Part shown: one piece after another, positions 19,434 to 32,525 of the stretch
Numbering within the stretch: position 1 is the stretch's first letter
Layout of the letters: the number at the start of each line of letters is the position of its first letter
Source of the DNA: Cyanoderma ruficeps
Taxonomy: Eukaryota > Chordata > Aves > Passeriformes > Timaliidae
DNA length: 64,000 nucleotides
NCBI GenBank assembly: GCA_008694505.1
Contig: VZDJ01004378.1
Span: 18,122,269 to 18,186,268 of the forward strand
Direction of reading: 5' to 3'
Program-made: the position numbers and the translations under genes
The notes under the pieces: model-generated
What the model was told of the DNA's origin: nothing
Seen by the model: the letters and a program-made list of their open reading frames with translations, nothing else
The model's database searches: none

Positions 19434-22400
19434 AACCGGCAAAAAAACCCAAAGAAAAATGCTGGTAGGGCTGTAGTCTAAGGGATCTGCCAAAATAGTG
19501 GGGCCTTAGGAGTCATTTCAGCTATAAACTGAAGCTCTCTCATTGGAAACTTGAGGGAGGCAATTCACACTGGGTAGCAGGACTTCGGATGTGAGTTGTT
19601 GTTGAATGCCTAGAAAGTATGATCTCTTCTACAAACATATAATGCATGTACAATTTTACACTAAGTATAAGTCCTATAATTGTATGTCACCCTTTTAAAT
19701 GCAATAGCAGGTAAAACTGTTCCTGGGCATAATTTTTAATGCTTTTTCTCTGAAAACCACAACTACTGCTGAAATTCTGTGCCCAGTTATGAAACTGGAG
19801 TACCTGCCATCCACAGTAATACATGTCAGAAGGAGGCAAGAGAAGAATTAGTGTTTCATGCCAACCTGATTCAGAAAATGAACTCAAATTATCTAAATCC
19901 CATGGAATCCTAGGGTCGCTCATGTGCTTTAAGCCAAGATGTCCAAATACCTTGCTGGGCTGATAGGCTTAGGCTTAGAGAATTCCTAAAAGAATATGAA
20001 ATAATTTCTGTTTCATATAGTGACTGCTGACATGAATTAGTTATATCCTTACCTTACACTGAGAAATAGAAGAGTCTCACCTTCAGATTTGTCATCTGTG
20101 TATTAGACAAGGAGATGACTTAAATTGCATCAGGGGTTCTCCCTGAGGTAGTGAAATATCTCAAGAACAACTACTGGTTGATGGAGACTTCTGGTGTGCA
20201 GAAGAAATGGCAAATGGGCTCCCTGAAGAAAAAAAACAAACCCTATAAACCTACCATCATCTTGCTAAAATTAGGTAGATTAAGAATTTATTTATTTCAG
20301 ATGGATTTTTACATTCAAACTCATTGTGTTTGATTATCTATTAATTCATAAGCAAATAGTTTTCTACTTTTCCCCCATACTTTTCTTTTCTACAATCACC
20401 TTTTTGTCCTTCAGAAAAAAAAAAAAAAGAAAAAAAACCTCAGCATTTGAACTACTTAGCACCAAATTAGGATACTTATGTTTTAGGGACAGAATTCACT
20501 GGAAGGATATAAATTTCTTGCCAGCAGTGGACATGACTGGGAAAGAGTCCCTTGCTGAGATACAGCTTTTTGGGTATCTGATTACCAGCTCCTGAAAGTG
20601 AAGTCCCTAACTCTCCTATGCACTGTGCTGCATAGTGGTAAATTAAGATCCCTCCACTGAAGTGGAAAACCAAGCAGAGTTACTCACAGGAACCAGTTCA
20701 GAGTTACTCAAGAGAAACCCATCCAAAATTGCTTTTTCAACATCAGTCTGAAGCTCCAGGGCTGAACTCAAGGTGATAGAAAGGCACTACCATTCTCATC
20801 CTAAATTTGTCTCTGTGACACCCATTTGATCAAAGAACGGGACTAACAACTCTCTCTTTCCTTGAAATTTGGAATTAACAAGAGACACTTGTGTAAAAGA
20901 GAACATCCCAGGATCAGGAGTCCAACTAATGGCATCTCCATACTGAAGGTCCCAAGCACAGAGCTACAGGCTGGACAGCGTGCCACCATAAAATCCCTGT
21001 GACTGCCATGCCCTGCTGTTCTTCGCATTGGCTCTGTGACACACCTGCATGAGAAGAGCAGCAGAACTTCCACTGATAGTGACACTTATTTTCCTCCTTT
21101 TTAAATGAAAATGTCCCAGTTTCACTACATTTTGTCAACCTCCTTGAAAAACTGTTGGTCTGGACACAAGTCACATGCAGCAGATGTGGACACAAGTCAC
21201 TTCTGAGTGAGGAGGTCCTAAGTTGATAAGGATTTCGAAGAAGGGGATAACAAGTGTCTTTATCTTTTTGTTAGGAGTGAACAAAAGGAAGAGCCCCATT
21301 TGGCATTCTATTAAGCAGGCACTGGAGGGTGCCCATTGTATTTGCTTCCTTTTCTGTGCAAAATTAGCTTAACTGGGAATTTTGCAGTCAGTTTTCAGAG
21401 GCAGAGTCTTATTCACCTGCTTTTGAACACCTCTGTACTTCCACACTTCCTCTTTCCTTCTAGACAAAGAGACAACAGCATTTCAGAAGTTTATTTCTGT
21501 CTGTATTTATCTACTGTACCTTTTGCATCATTTGCATCATTTGAGGCTGTTCATAGAAAATGTACTTGCATTACTTTTGGGAACTGAAGCATGGAAGGAA
21601 AGAAAATTACATGTTTATCTTTATTTGATTTCTTAATTTGAGATGCGGGGATAAGTTAATTAATTGACAAAGGTTTTAGATTTATCCCATTAGAAGTTAG
21701 AGCTGGGACTGCTGAGTAGCTAACTATTTTTGACATGTGAAGAACCTGAGAAGATTGCTTTTTGTTATGTATCCTTTTTTTTCTCACTTCAGGCCAAGAT
21801 ACTTTTATATTTGTTTTAATATTTTTGCTAAGTAGTAGGAATGCTAATGGTTCGAACAGGAAAGGATCTCTGCTTCCAATAGCTTACATTGAATGATTAC
21901 TTTGCTAAGGAAGTATAGAGATGATTTTATAGTACAATTACATAGCTCTGTTTCCATGCCGTTTTGATGAGTGGAGATTCAGAACGCTTGCTAGATTCTG
22001 GTAAAAGACAGCTAAAGTTCAGAAGATAAGAATTAATAGTAGCATTGTAGGATGCTAATAATGTGCAATAATTAATAATAGTTAATAACTAATAAAAATA
22101 ACTAACAACTTTTTGTCTGGTCTGAAATTCTCAGTCTAGAAAGCCATGTCAGCCAGATAATACTTATAATAATTTATACTTTAATGTCCTCTCTGCTCTT
22201 CATGTTTGGGGAAGACATTTAGTCATAGGCAGATCACTAAGTGAAAGCATCTATGAGATGTTCTGAGGTTTCCCTACAGCCAAACTCTTGCTCTCACACA
22301 ATTCTCCTTGTGTCTTTGAATTTCTAATCCCTTTTCCAGGCCATCAGGGCATTAGCTATTTGAAAAGCTCAAAAGTATTTTCATATTCCATTCAGGTATC

Positions 22401-22774
22401 AAGTTATTTAATCAAAACCCTAAAGAATTACATCCTGACTTAGTTTGGCTCTTTATATTTAGCATAACCTAATACCAGGGTTTTATTTCCTCTAAACTAT
22501 CTGATTGAATGCTGCTGCAAATTATTCTGGTTTTAGCAATGCATTAGTTCTTCCTGTTCTCATGTTTCATAACTTTCAGAATCAAAAAAAAAAAAAGGAA
22601 GAATTTTTTCAGCTTATTTCCAAGACTTGCTTAGGTAAGCTTTATGACATGCCTGCACAATTTGAAACAATACATGTCTTGAGGGGCAGGAACATCAGTG
22701 ACATTTCATATTGCCCTAATCACCAAGGGAATATATTGCATAGCTTAATCCCTCTCTGGCCCATGCTGGATTAC
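19434..22774. other. Intergenic DNA, no gene recognised
   Basis: AT-rich sequence with poly-A runs (near 20416 and 22580) and a direct repeat of GCATCATTT at about 21527-21542. No coding exon, RNA gene or clear transposon was recognised. Confidence 0.5.
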
Positions 22775-22941
22775 AGGGTAATTCAGACTGGAAGAGGCCT
22801 CAGGAGGCCTCTAGTCCAATCCCATGCTCAAAAGTTCAGAACAGTCTGCTCTGGACTGTACCCAGAGTGTGCACTTCAAAACCTCCAGGGAGAGAGACTA
22901 CAAATCTCCTTTGGGCAGCCTGGCTCCTCTGCTTGGTTGTC
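22775..22941 (-). mobile_element. CR1 LINE fragment, left part (interrupted)
   Basis: Plus-strand wording such as CCTCTAGTCCAATCCCATGCTC, CTCCAGGGAGAGAGAC and GGGCAGCCTGGCTCC parallels the complement of CR1 3' sequence that is common in birds. It is broken off at 22941 by the LTR beginning at 22942 and resumes at 23508. The copy is diverged and has no coding capacity. Confidence 0.72.
22936..22941. repeat. Target-site duplication of the solo LTR, left copy
   Basis: GTTGTC precedes the LTR and recurs at 23508-23513. Removing one copy and the LTR rejoins the CR1 text (GCTTGGTTGTC followed by CTCACAGG), which supports the boundaries. Confidence 0.8.
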
Positions 22942-23507
22942 TGTAGCTGTACGGAATTTGGTTTTCAATGTTTTATATACTTTGTAACATGTTCATATTG
23001 GTTTGTCCCAATCCCCCTCCCCCTAAAACCTCCTAGTGGTGTGGCCCTTGAGTTCCCCTGGTGTCAATCACTTTGTAAGATCTAGAAAATTCTGGGGAAA
23101 AGGCCCTGGGATTCGTCGGGGTACCAGAGTGACACCTTCTTCCATTGTTGTGTTAATTTTCTTTGCTGGGCTGCACCCCCCCCCGCCCCCCCTCCCTGGT
23201 CATTGGTGCTGAGCTCCTTTCTGTCTGGGAGCCGCCCCCACACTTAAGTGGGGTGCTTTGTCTCTCCAGCGCTCTTGCATCGGGGGTTCAGCCTGTTCAC
23301 CTGAGCTCCTGAACCCTCTGCCTCCCTGAACTGACATCTGCACGTGGGAGGTAATAAAACCATCTAAAACCTAGCAAGAGCCCTCTCTTTTCTTCCATGC
23401 CGCGTTCCACGCTTCAGCCTGAGATCCAGGACCAGCAAACATCTGACATATAGAATCCAGAGGGCAGGCTAGCCAGTGAAGCAGCCCCCAGAAAGCGGAC
23501 TTCTATA
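22942..23507 (+). mobile_element. Solo LTR inserted in CR1
   Basis: This 566-bp block starts TGTAG and ends CTATA, a terminal inverted repeat with one likely C-to-T change from CTACA. It is flanked by 6-bp direct repeats GTTGTC. An AATAAA at 23353-23358 indicates plus orientation. A C-run tract at 23176-23195 is conspicuous. There is no internal region, so it arose by LTR-LTR recombination or is a remnant. A 6-bp duplication suggests an alpha/beta-like (ERVK-type) integrase, unlike the 5-bp provirus at 6042-12524. Confidence 0.8.
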
Positions 23508-23513
23508 GTTGTC
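23508..23513. repeat. Target-site duplication of the solo LTR, right copy
   Basis: GTTGTC, identical to 22936-22941, directly follows the LTR. Confidence 0.8.
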
Positions 23514-24115
23514 CTCACAGGAAATATTTCTTCTGTCTGTTCTGAACTTCTGTGGTTTCACTTAATGTCCTTTGCCTCTCTTCCTCCAGACACCTGCCGC
23601 TGGGACAATCCTGGCTCCATGTCCTTGACAAACTCCTCATTGGTGCTGGAGGCTTTTCTGTGGTGCTCTCAGAGACATTTCCCCTCTGGGTGAGCAAGCC
23701 CTGCTCCCTCAGAGCTTGTTCTCACAGGGCACATGCTCCATCCCTGCCCTCAACCAGTGCCCCTGCCCTGGGCTTGCTCCAGTTTATCGATGGCTTTCCT
23801 GCAGTAGGGAGCCTCAAACTGGGCACAGAGCTCCAGATGTGTCTAACAGCTGCTGAGTACAGGGAAGAATCCCTTTCCTTGATCTGCAGGCTGTGCTCCT
23901 GCCAGCGGAGCCCAGGGCACTGCTGGCCTCCACTGCTGCCAAGGCTCGCTGCTGGCCTGGGCTGACCCACTGATGTCCCCAGGAGCTCCTGTGCAGAGCT
24001 GCTCCCCAGACTACCTTGTTGCAAGGATTTCTTCCTCCGAGGAAAACCACATTGCGTTTGTCCTTGTTGAATTTCATAAGGCTTTTGTTGACCCATTATT
24101 TGAACTTGACCTCAA
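23508..24115 (-). mobile_element. CR1 LINE fragment, right part
   Basis: It continues the CR1 interrupted at 22941: CTCACAGGAAATATTTCTTC, later GAGCTCCAGATGTGTCTAAC and TTGTTGAATTTCATAAGGCT near its end are typical of the complement of avian CR1. Reading frames on the minus strand are broken by stops, so it is a dead 3' fragment. Confidence 0.75.
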
Positions 24116-27100
24116 GCAGGGTTGGAAATATACTGGGAATCAATTGAAAAGATACAATTGAATTCAGAGGTTGCTCTTGAATCATTCAGAACAGAAATTT
24201 AAATACATTAAAGGGAGGAAGAATGTGCAAAGGTATTCCAGGGTATTTTTGAAATACTTGAAATACAGTGACTGAGTCTTTAATCTAGTTTTGTATGGTG
24301 TTAGCATAACCTAGGTTAGCACAAAACCTGCTGCTGGAGAAGACGCCACAATCCCTGGACCAGGAAAAAATTCATTAATTGCCACAGCATGGTGCTCCAT
24401 ATCTAGCAACAGTCAGATACATAAAGTGCACATCAGGCATCTGAGGCAATAGGAGGTGCTGTGTGTGTACTCACACATATATACAAGCACAGTGTGGTAG
24501 GACAGGACTGAGAAAATGGTGATGGGATGGGCCTGCACATGGTTGCGAGCATATGCCTAAAAAATCCCCTATTTGTAGTAGCATTTCACTAAAATTGACA
24601 AAACAAGTGGAGACAATTTAGGTCTTGTGTATAAACCAAGTTACACAGCCATAGGTTCATTGTTCTACTTAATCCCTAAATTAGGCCTTTTTGAGGGTTT
24701 TTTAGGCTTAAGGAAGGACATGAATTTAAAGTGAAATAGCTGTTCTAATTTTTCATGTAAACAAGCTCTTATTTGATTTTTCTCTGTAATTATTCAATAG
24801 CATGGAAAATTAAAGACTATATTCCCTTTCAAAAAACTTTATTAAATATTTTGCCCAAATGACTTGATTGTATCATTTTAATGAATACAGAAAAAATTAA
24901 TCAGCACAAAAAGTCATTAATTATAACATGGCAGAAAACCACTGAAATAGACAACAATAGCCCTTTAATATGTTAAAGAACTTTTTACTGAGACAGACTA
25001 TTGCAAAGCCATCTTGCAAACTTATGCATGTGGGGCAACAGATTTACCAGAAATTCATAATGCCCTCTCAGTGCTTTACATTTTCTCATATGTATTTCAG
25101 TAGGAATCAACCTTGCATAAGGCTGGTTTATTGTAGCCTATGTATATAAAAACAGAAGAATTTATTTCAAAAAGTGGTTCCTGATTTTAGGAACCATCTC
25201 TCTTTTCATAAACACAGCTTGATCAGAATTGAAGACTTTGTGAAAGAGGATATTGCACATAGAAGAAAGTCAAAGAGATTTTGAAAATGGATAGAGTTTA
25301 AAGTGGATCAGTACTACCAGTTACTGCAATCATTACAACTGAGGATTAAGTTATATGTCTGTGTGGATGATGCATTTGTAGCTCTGCAGAACACTGGACA
25401 TGGAGTTTTTTCATGAATGCAGTTCCTTTCTTGGTCCATTTTTCCAATAAATGGACTGCAATCAACTTCTGAAAGAGAATCTCAAATGATAGGTAATATC
25501 AAGTGCCTGAAATCTGAAATGCTTCCAACTGCTTAGATAAGAAAAATTGTGAAGAAAAAAATTATGACACTGTCAGGAAAAACATCCTGAAGAATGGAGA
25601 GGTTGAACTGCATGTTGGTTTCGTGCAGAAAATGGGAAAGCAGCAATATTTTTTGTTTTACTGTCTTAACCAATCAAAACATAGTAGCAGGACTGTGTAA
25701 CATCCAAAAAGTGAGGAAATGTGGTTTACAAATTAGGAGATAATATCTGTAGCTAAAAATTCACATTTTATTAATCTTTTGATTTCTGTTCTTTTAAAAT
25801 TATTATTTGTGGGTTTTTAAAAAAAAATACCAAGCTTCTTCAAGCATTTAGGCTATCAACAGCATACTATTTTTTCCACATGCTGAGATTACCTATCAAT
25901 GGTGGCACTGCCGGGGAAGCATCAGATGGAGGGAGATTTAAGCTAAGTCTGAGAGAGGCTGGAATGCTTGAGAGTGCAGCAGACACCCCTGCACTCATGT
26001 GTGACTGGAAGACCTTCTGGTGATTTCCATGGGCCATGTTTTTGGATGGACTAAAGTAGTTAAATTCTGAAGAATTCTGGAGATGGGTTGAAACACACCA
26101 TATGGATATTTGGCTAAATCATTCCCTGGCAGAGTTACAGAGCCATAAATGTGGCAGTGCTCTTCCACTGTCACTCTTTGTGGGTTGATTCTGTATTTGC
26201 TGAAGGGAAGCAGTAATTGAGGCACAGATATTTGCTTGACAGATAGTACTCATGGCAACAATCTCTCAGGCATTTATTGTGTACACAGCTATTGAGAATA
26301 CTGGCAGTTTTCCCTCACTTGATGACATAATAAAATACTACAATTAGTGCAAAATGCACTCAACATTCAAAATGTCGTCATCCAGTGATATTCATTGTTC
26401 CTGTGATTGATAGATCTTAGCGGAGAAGGATGATTAAGCGATATATATTTGCACATGTTTTTCAGTCAATGCTGATAGATTTGAAATAACTAAAGGCAAT
26501 GTGATTTCCAGATTTTTGTTTTCCACCGGGACCATTTACATTTGTTTTGAGGTTTCCATTAATCCCTGCAATTTATTGAGTAAATTGCTATTTATTTCAT
26601 CACAGATAGGTGCATTTCCTATGACATTTCCTATGCAAAACAAATGCTTGGTGTGTTGTTCCAGTGGTATGTCATTGAAAGAAAATAATGACTCGTCTCT
26701 GCATACTTTGATGGCTTTAGGATCACAAGCATAGGAAGTAAGGTCATCCTGCTTGCAGAAGGAGGTTGTACTAGCACAATGACATTCAGGGGGACAAGGT
26801 TGCTTCTCTAATTTTGTTACAGTCAAGTGCTGTGACAATGCAGTGGCATCTAATGGAGTGAACAGTAGGAAGAGGACAATGTTTTTGCTAAGGACACAGA
26901 AATGGTAAAAGAATTCCCAAAGGATCAGTGGGGGAGATAATGACACACAAGACCCTGGTAACTCTTCCCTGTTACTGCCTAGCAGAATATTTGGTGGGTT
27001 TTGATTGCTTCTTTCACTACCAGACACTTGCCATAAAGCATTAAATTACCACATAAGTTTCTGAAAGATAGATAGCTATAGAACAAATGCATGCAAACCT

Positions 27101-29941
27101 TTATCAGCAGGAGTTTGGGATGCTTGCCGAGGCACATCCTCATCAGACATAAAACTCAAGTGATAACTCAACTCTGGGACTTGAAATTTGTATAAATCAT
27201 TCAAGCTACCCAGCATATGTGGCATCTCCCCTTTTTTCAATGCCCTTAGAGGTCAGAGTGCAATAGGGTAATTGGGTTCACCTGTGGTGAATCACTTCTT
27301 GGTTGTCTGGTCCAAGTCCTGAATTGATGCAGGTCCATTGAAATCACATTGCTCAGGATCCTGTCTGGTCAATTTTTGAGTATCTCTGTCGATGAAGATG
27401 TGTTTCTGACCCCTTCAGAGGTCCAGGAAAATATGGGGAAGCAGAAGGACTATTTCTTCCCTGCTCTTCTTTCCCTCTTCTGTTCCTGGGTACTCAAAGC
27501 AGACATTGGTGCTGATGCTGGAGTTCAGGGGGAATCAGAAAAAGAGGCGTTACTCGGGCAGATGTGATCTAAGCAGGCTGCCTGCAACTCATGACTATGA
27601 ATGCAAGAAATTGAATTGCAAGCCCAGGCTTTATGGGAAACAACCTGTTACATGCAAGGGTTATCCTGACCTGGGTCAGAGTCTCAGCACAGAGTCACCC
27701 AAGCTTTTTGAGAAAAGAGCTGGTTCCTTCAGTGCAAGACTTTTCTGCAGCACAGTAGATACCAGTAAAAATTTTGAGCACACAACACATCACGTGAAGA
27801 CACTATGTTCTGCAAAGGTATTTTTATCATTTAAAGAGAAATTCAAAAGGTGTTATCTTGAAAGAATACAAGCTTGTATTTTTCCACCTGAATGTCAATA
27901 CTGAGAGGTACAAAATATGTACATGGACTCATTCAGTGCACCTCTGGTAAGATTGTATTCAGTGAGGCTGGATATCTTCACAGATAAATTAGCTATGCAT
28001 GCCTGTCAGGCACAGAAAACCTTTCTTTCAGTCACTGCATGACTGTGTTGTTAAATACAACTGACTGTGTAAGATGAGTTCAGTTCCAGAAGCGAGGTTT
28101 GCTTCTACCAAACTCATTCCATTCCTTAAACTACCATGAACTTGAATGGGGCGAGGGAGATGAAGGAGAAATGAAACAGTGGCTCAGTTCTTCCCTGCCT
28201 CTTCCCCTATCCTGCACACCCAGGTTTGTGGGATGGGAACTGCACACTCTGTTCCTTGAGATTTGTTGGAGAAGCTCCATTCCCTTGGAGTTCCTACTGC
28301 TGAGTATATGCAGATTGCTTAGTTAACACATTTCTCTAGTACTCACAGTAACTGCTCCCATACAGCAGTACCCTGCAGATTTCTGAGAGCACATCTTGTA
28401 AAAACCCAATGAACATCTGAGGGGACATAGCAATTTTTTGCACCTGTCAAAATCTTATTCTGTTGCCAATGCACAGCATGTTGCAGACTCATTTTCAATG
28501 GTGGGAAGTAAAGTCTGGTTAATCTCTGAAAAGCCCAAAAATAGTTCTCAAATCATCCCAATTTAATGGGTGATTCTTATGCAAGGATAGCAATGTCTAC
28601 AAATTTAAGGTAGCTGTGGATTCAACAGAGATACAGGGGCTTTTGTGTCACAATCTAGTGAAGCATAAAGATATGCATATACAGCAGCTTTTAAATTTCA
28701 GTTGAAACATCAATTTGCCAGGCAACATCCACATAACTTTGTCACAATATTTAGTGGGAAACACTTAGAGCAAAATATAACCCTCTCATCTAAATACATG
28801 TCAGAGAGAAATATTCATGTCTTTCAGTGTGGGTATAGAGGCAAATGAGAGTTAAGGAAAAACAACATTTTTAATAGAAGTATTTATTTTTAGGTTGATT
28901 TTTAATGAAATATTTGAAAGCCCTGGAGTAAAATTGTAATTATTTACTGCAGGATTTAATTAAAATATGCTTATTTTTGAAAAAAAAAAAATTACATCTG
29001 TCCTGAAATGCCAGTGCTACACCATGCAGGCAAAATAAATAAGGCAACAAAATTGTGAAGTTCACATTTATTGTGTGCATGCTTTGAAGTACTATTTATG
29101 GGTCAAATTCAAGAAGCACTAGAGGAGATCTCTGTGGATGTGGAGTTTGTGCTGTGGGATGGGAAAAGCAAGTAACATCCATATGGGACTCCTCTATCTC
29201 TCAATGCCACCTTCTTTTGTCCCATGGGGGAATGGCTGGTTGATCCATATAGTCACAAAGTTTCATTAAAAAACCTGCAAGTTTTTGTTTTCTTTCAATA
29301 TAAATCCAGCAACAAAACCATTTCTGCCTTACCCTATACATGCATTTCACTGCCATTTCACTGGTTAGAGTCATGCATATGAGAAACTGGCAGTGTTTGG
29401 CCCAAAACAGTTGGTGTAATAACCTGCCTCTGTGTAAGTAGGTGCCTGTAATTTGCACTCAGCTGTGGAGAGATGACTTATTATGGTTCACAGAGCTTTG
29501 GGTCAACATTGAGGTTACCATGGGTCTGCAGAAGATTTTGTTAGTGGGAGATGGACCTCCTGGTGGACTTGTGCTGTAAAGGCAAAGGGAAGGCTGCCCA
29601 CATATCCCCGACACTGAATGTCCCAGATGATAAAATGATAAAATATATTATTATTATTATCAATAAAAATAAATACAATAGGGATTAATATTGATGAAAT
29701 ATTATTATTAAAATGCAATATTTCACTGATAAGATGGTGGAATTGGCTGGCATTTGTAAGAGATGTGGCCCTCTCAGTGACCTAACCTGTTCCAGCAATA
29801 ATCTGGTGAAGTTCTCCACTGATGTCTTTAAAGTGAACTGCTGGACAGAAATGTTTGTTATGCAGAAGACCCAGATATGATAGGAAAGCATACGTGTGAT
29901 TCACAACTTCAAATTGATTTCATGTATCATGTGTAATGTAT
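24116..29941. other. Intergenic DNA, no gene recognised
   Basis: Mostly AT-rich sequence. The longest frame is 163 codons on the minus strand (26536-27027). It contains a Cys-rich patch around CPPECHC but no recognisable fold and no splice evidence, so I do not call it. A short TTA microsatellite lies at about 29645-29660. Confidence 0.5.
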
Positions 29942-29991
29942 ATCTTCCCTAGAAAATTATCATAGCATCTTCCCTAGAAAATAATCACAGC
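29942..29991. repeat. Two-copy 25-bp tandem duplication
   Basis: ATCTTCCCTAGAAAAT followed by TATCATAGC occurs at 29942-29966 and again, with two changes, at 29967-29991. The second copy runs into the 3' end of the CR1 fragment that begins near 29983. Confidence 0.75.
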
Positions 29992-30700
29992 ATCATTTAG
30001 TTTGGAAATGGCCTTTAGGATCCTGGCATCCAACCATCAATCCAACACTGCCAAGTCCACCAACAAACCATGTCTTCAAGTGCCACATCTACACAGCTTG
30101 TAAATACATCCAGATTTGGTGATTCAACCACTCCCCTGAGCAGCCTGTTCCAGTTATTGACAATCCTTTCTCTTATTAAATTTTTCCTAACAGCCAATCT
30201 AAATCTCTCTAAGTGCAGCTTGAGGCCATTTCCTCATGTCCTGTCACTTGTTGTCTGGGAGAAGGAGCCAACCCCCACCTGGATACAACCTCCTTTCAGG
30301 CAGTTATAGAGAGTGATAGGGTTGCTCCTGAGCCTCCTTTCCTCCAGATTAAACCCCAGCTCCCTCAGCTGCCTCTCATCAGGCTTGTTCTCCAGAGCCT
30401 TCACCAGCTTTGTTGCCTTTCTCTGAACTTGCTTCAGCACACTGATGTCCTTCTTGTAGTGAGGGGTCCAAAACAATATTTGAGGTGTGTCCTTACCATT
30501 GTCAAGTACAGTCATTGCCCTGGTCCTGCTGGCCTCACTATTGCTCATACAGGCCAGGATGCCATTGGACTTCTTGGCCACCTGGGCACATGCTGGTTCA
30601 TGTTCAGCTGCTGTGAACCAGTGCTCCAAGGTCCTTTTCTACATATGACTCCCCAGCCACTCAGCATCAAGCCTGTAGTATTGCAAATGCCATGCTGCAG
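29983..30700 (-). mobile_element. CR1 LINE 3' fragment with decayed ORF2 C-terminus
   Basis: The minus strand translates, over 30629-30234, to CR1 ORF2 C-terminal text such as PHYKKDISVLKQVQRKATKL and YNCLKGGC. Over 30197-30015 it gives VNNWNRLLRGVVESPNLDVF. The two pieces are in separate broken frames, so the copy is inactive. The plus-strand start resembles the CR1 3' terminus (AATCACAGCATCATTTAG), and the 5' part is missing, as is usual for CR1. Confidence 0.9.
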
Positions 30701-32525
30701 GTGTGCAAAAAACCAGTGTTTTCAAACTTTTCTGATCTAAGTGCATAACTGCAAGAGTAGGCTGTATGCATGCATGTGAAAAATGTGAAACACTGCCATC
30801 GGCTATAGGAGAGTCAGGGGTACCCAGAACTCCTCTCTAAGTGACCCAATTGGCTGAATACCACAAATTCAATCCTCTGCTTCTTCCAGGTGTTTTTTCA
30901 ATAATGCTGATGGAGAGAATAACTTTTCTTCACACAAGTGACCTCAGTTTCCAGTAAGCATTGCCCATGAGGACACCCTGGAGGGGAATCTGAAAGAAGA
31001 ATCTGTTTCTATCTGTTCTTGTCTTGCATATGTGTTGCTGTCTGCATCAGGTTAAGAGAGTATAAAAATGCTGCTGACAACTCCCCTTAGGGATACCCTT
31101 AGGAATTCTTACCATGTGGAATAATTATCAGGGCACTGGGGAGGTTGTGGGGGAGCTTCCTTTCCCTTCAGGGACTCTGTTGAATAACTCAAGCTCTCTT
31201 GGTATTTGCACAGCTCTCTCTGTATGAAGAACTAGGATTGAAAGCGAACAAGTAGGTAGCTGTGAAGAGAAAATACAATCAAAAAACAATCTAGCCATGT
31301 CTAAACAGAGGATCCTGAAGCCAGACCTAGACAAGAAAATAAGTGATGTTGTTAAGGGTGCATGTTCCCAGAGCAGCTCCTGGCAGGTTCAGTGGGAATC
31401 ATTACCTCCTTCGTGTGATGAAAATAAGGTCATTCACTGAGTGCCTGAATGTGGATTTAATAGCCTCACTGTGGTGGACGTGGTTTTCCTCCGAGGAGCT
31501 TTTGGCCTTATGTTACATGTTTTGAAAAGGACACAAGTCTCTCCGCCCCATCCCTAAAAAATTTTTTTAAAAAACCCAACTGCTGTAAATCAAATAAAAT
31601 TCATAACTTGCTTGAGGTATCACAGCTGTTGATTAAAGACTCAACATCTTTGGGAGCGCATTGCTGCTAGGAAGATAAAAATCTTTTTGACAAACTTGTG
31701 ACCATAAAAATTGCAAGGCTTTAGTCAACAGTTAGAGAGGATTTGCATCTCCCTTATAATAAATAACAATAATAATAGCTCACATTTATACGATGCTTCC
31801 CAGATTCAAAATGTTTTACAAACATCAGCTAATTAATCTTATTGAAATACTTTTCTCTTGCAATACAGTGATATACAGTCCAAAATGTATCTCATAAAGG
31901 GGGCTAATGACTCATAAAATGCAGCATTTTCCTTGCTGTGTGACTATCACTGATTTTTTAAATGGCAAATATAAAAATCACACACCTTTATATTTATGCA
32001 GCCCATTCTTCAATTATTACATCTCTGCAGTGGCCACTGTGTTTAATTTGGGTTGGCAACATGACTAGAATTCAGATATCCGGTTGGAATCTCTGGTCTC
32101 TTCATTCTCTTCTCTGGGATTTGTTCACTGTACAGAGGGTTTGTGCCAGTCATCAGCAGCCTGACGAAGCTAATGGTACCCAGCTCCTGCTCAAGGTCTG
32201 TGGGCAAAAGGGGGTGCTCAAGGGGCCAGGTCAGAGCAGGGACCAGTCTGTGGGGTGGAATGGGGGTTGTGTCCATCTCCACAAGGTCTGAAGAGACCCT
32301 GGAGGCAGAACAGCATTGTCAGCTCTTGTAAATACTCCCTAAAGTCTTTCTTACAGTGTTTGGGAGACCTGAAAGGAATATGCACCGAATTTTCACTCCT
32401 TCTGTATCCCTTTCCTTGTATCCCCCATGTCATACAATGTCTCTGAAGAAACACGGATGAAACCTGTGGTGGTGCAAAGGTGTTCTTGACGGCAGAGTTT
32501 TTGGCACATACTTCCTGATGAACAG
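30701..32525. other. Intergenic DNA with a possible ancient SINE/LINE relic
   Basis: No gene is recognised. The segment 31755-31830 (AATAATAGCTCACATTTATA, then ATGTTTTACAAACATCAGC) resembles old vertebrate MIR/L3-type repeats. That resemblance is weak and from memory. Confidence 0.4.

Noticed and set aside
30213..30740. 175-codon plus-strand frame
   Set aside because: It is antisense to the CR1 ORF2 remnant, which explains the sequence.
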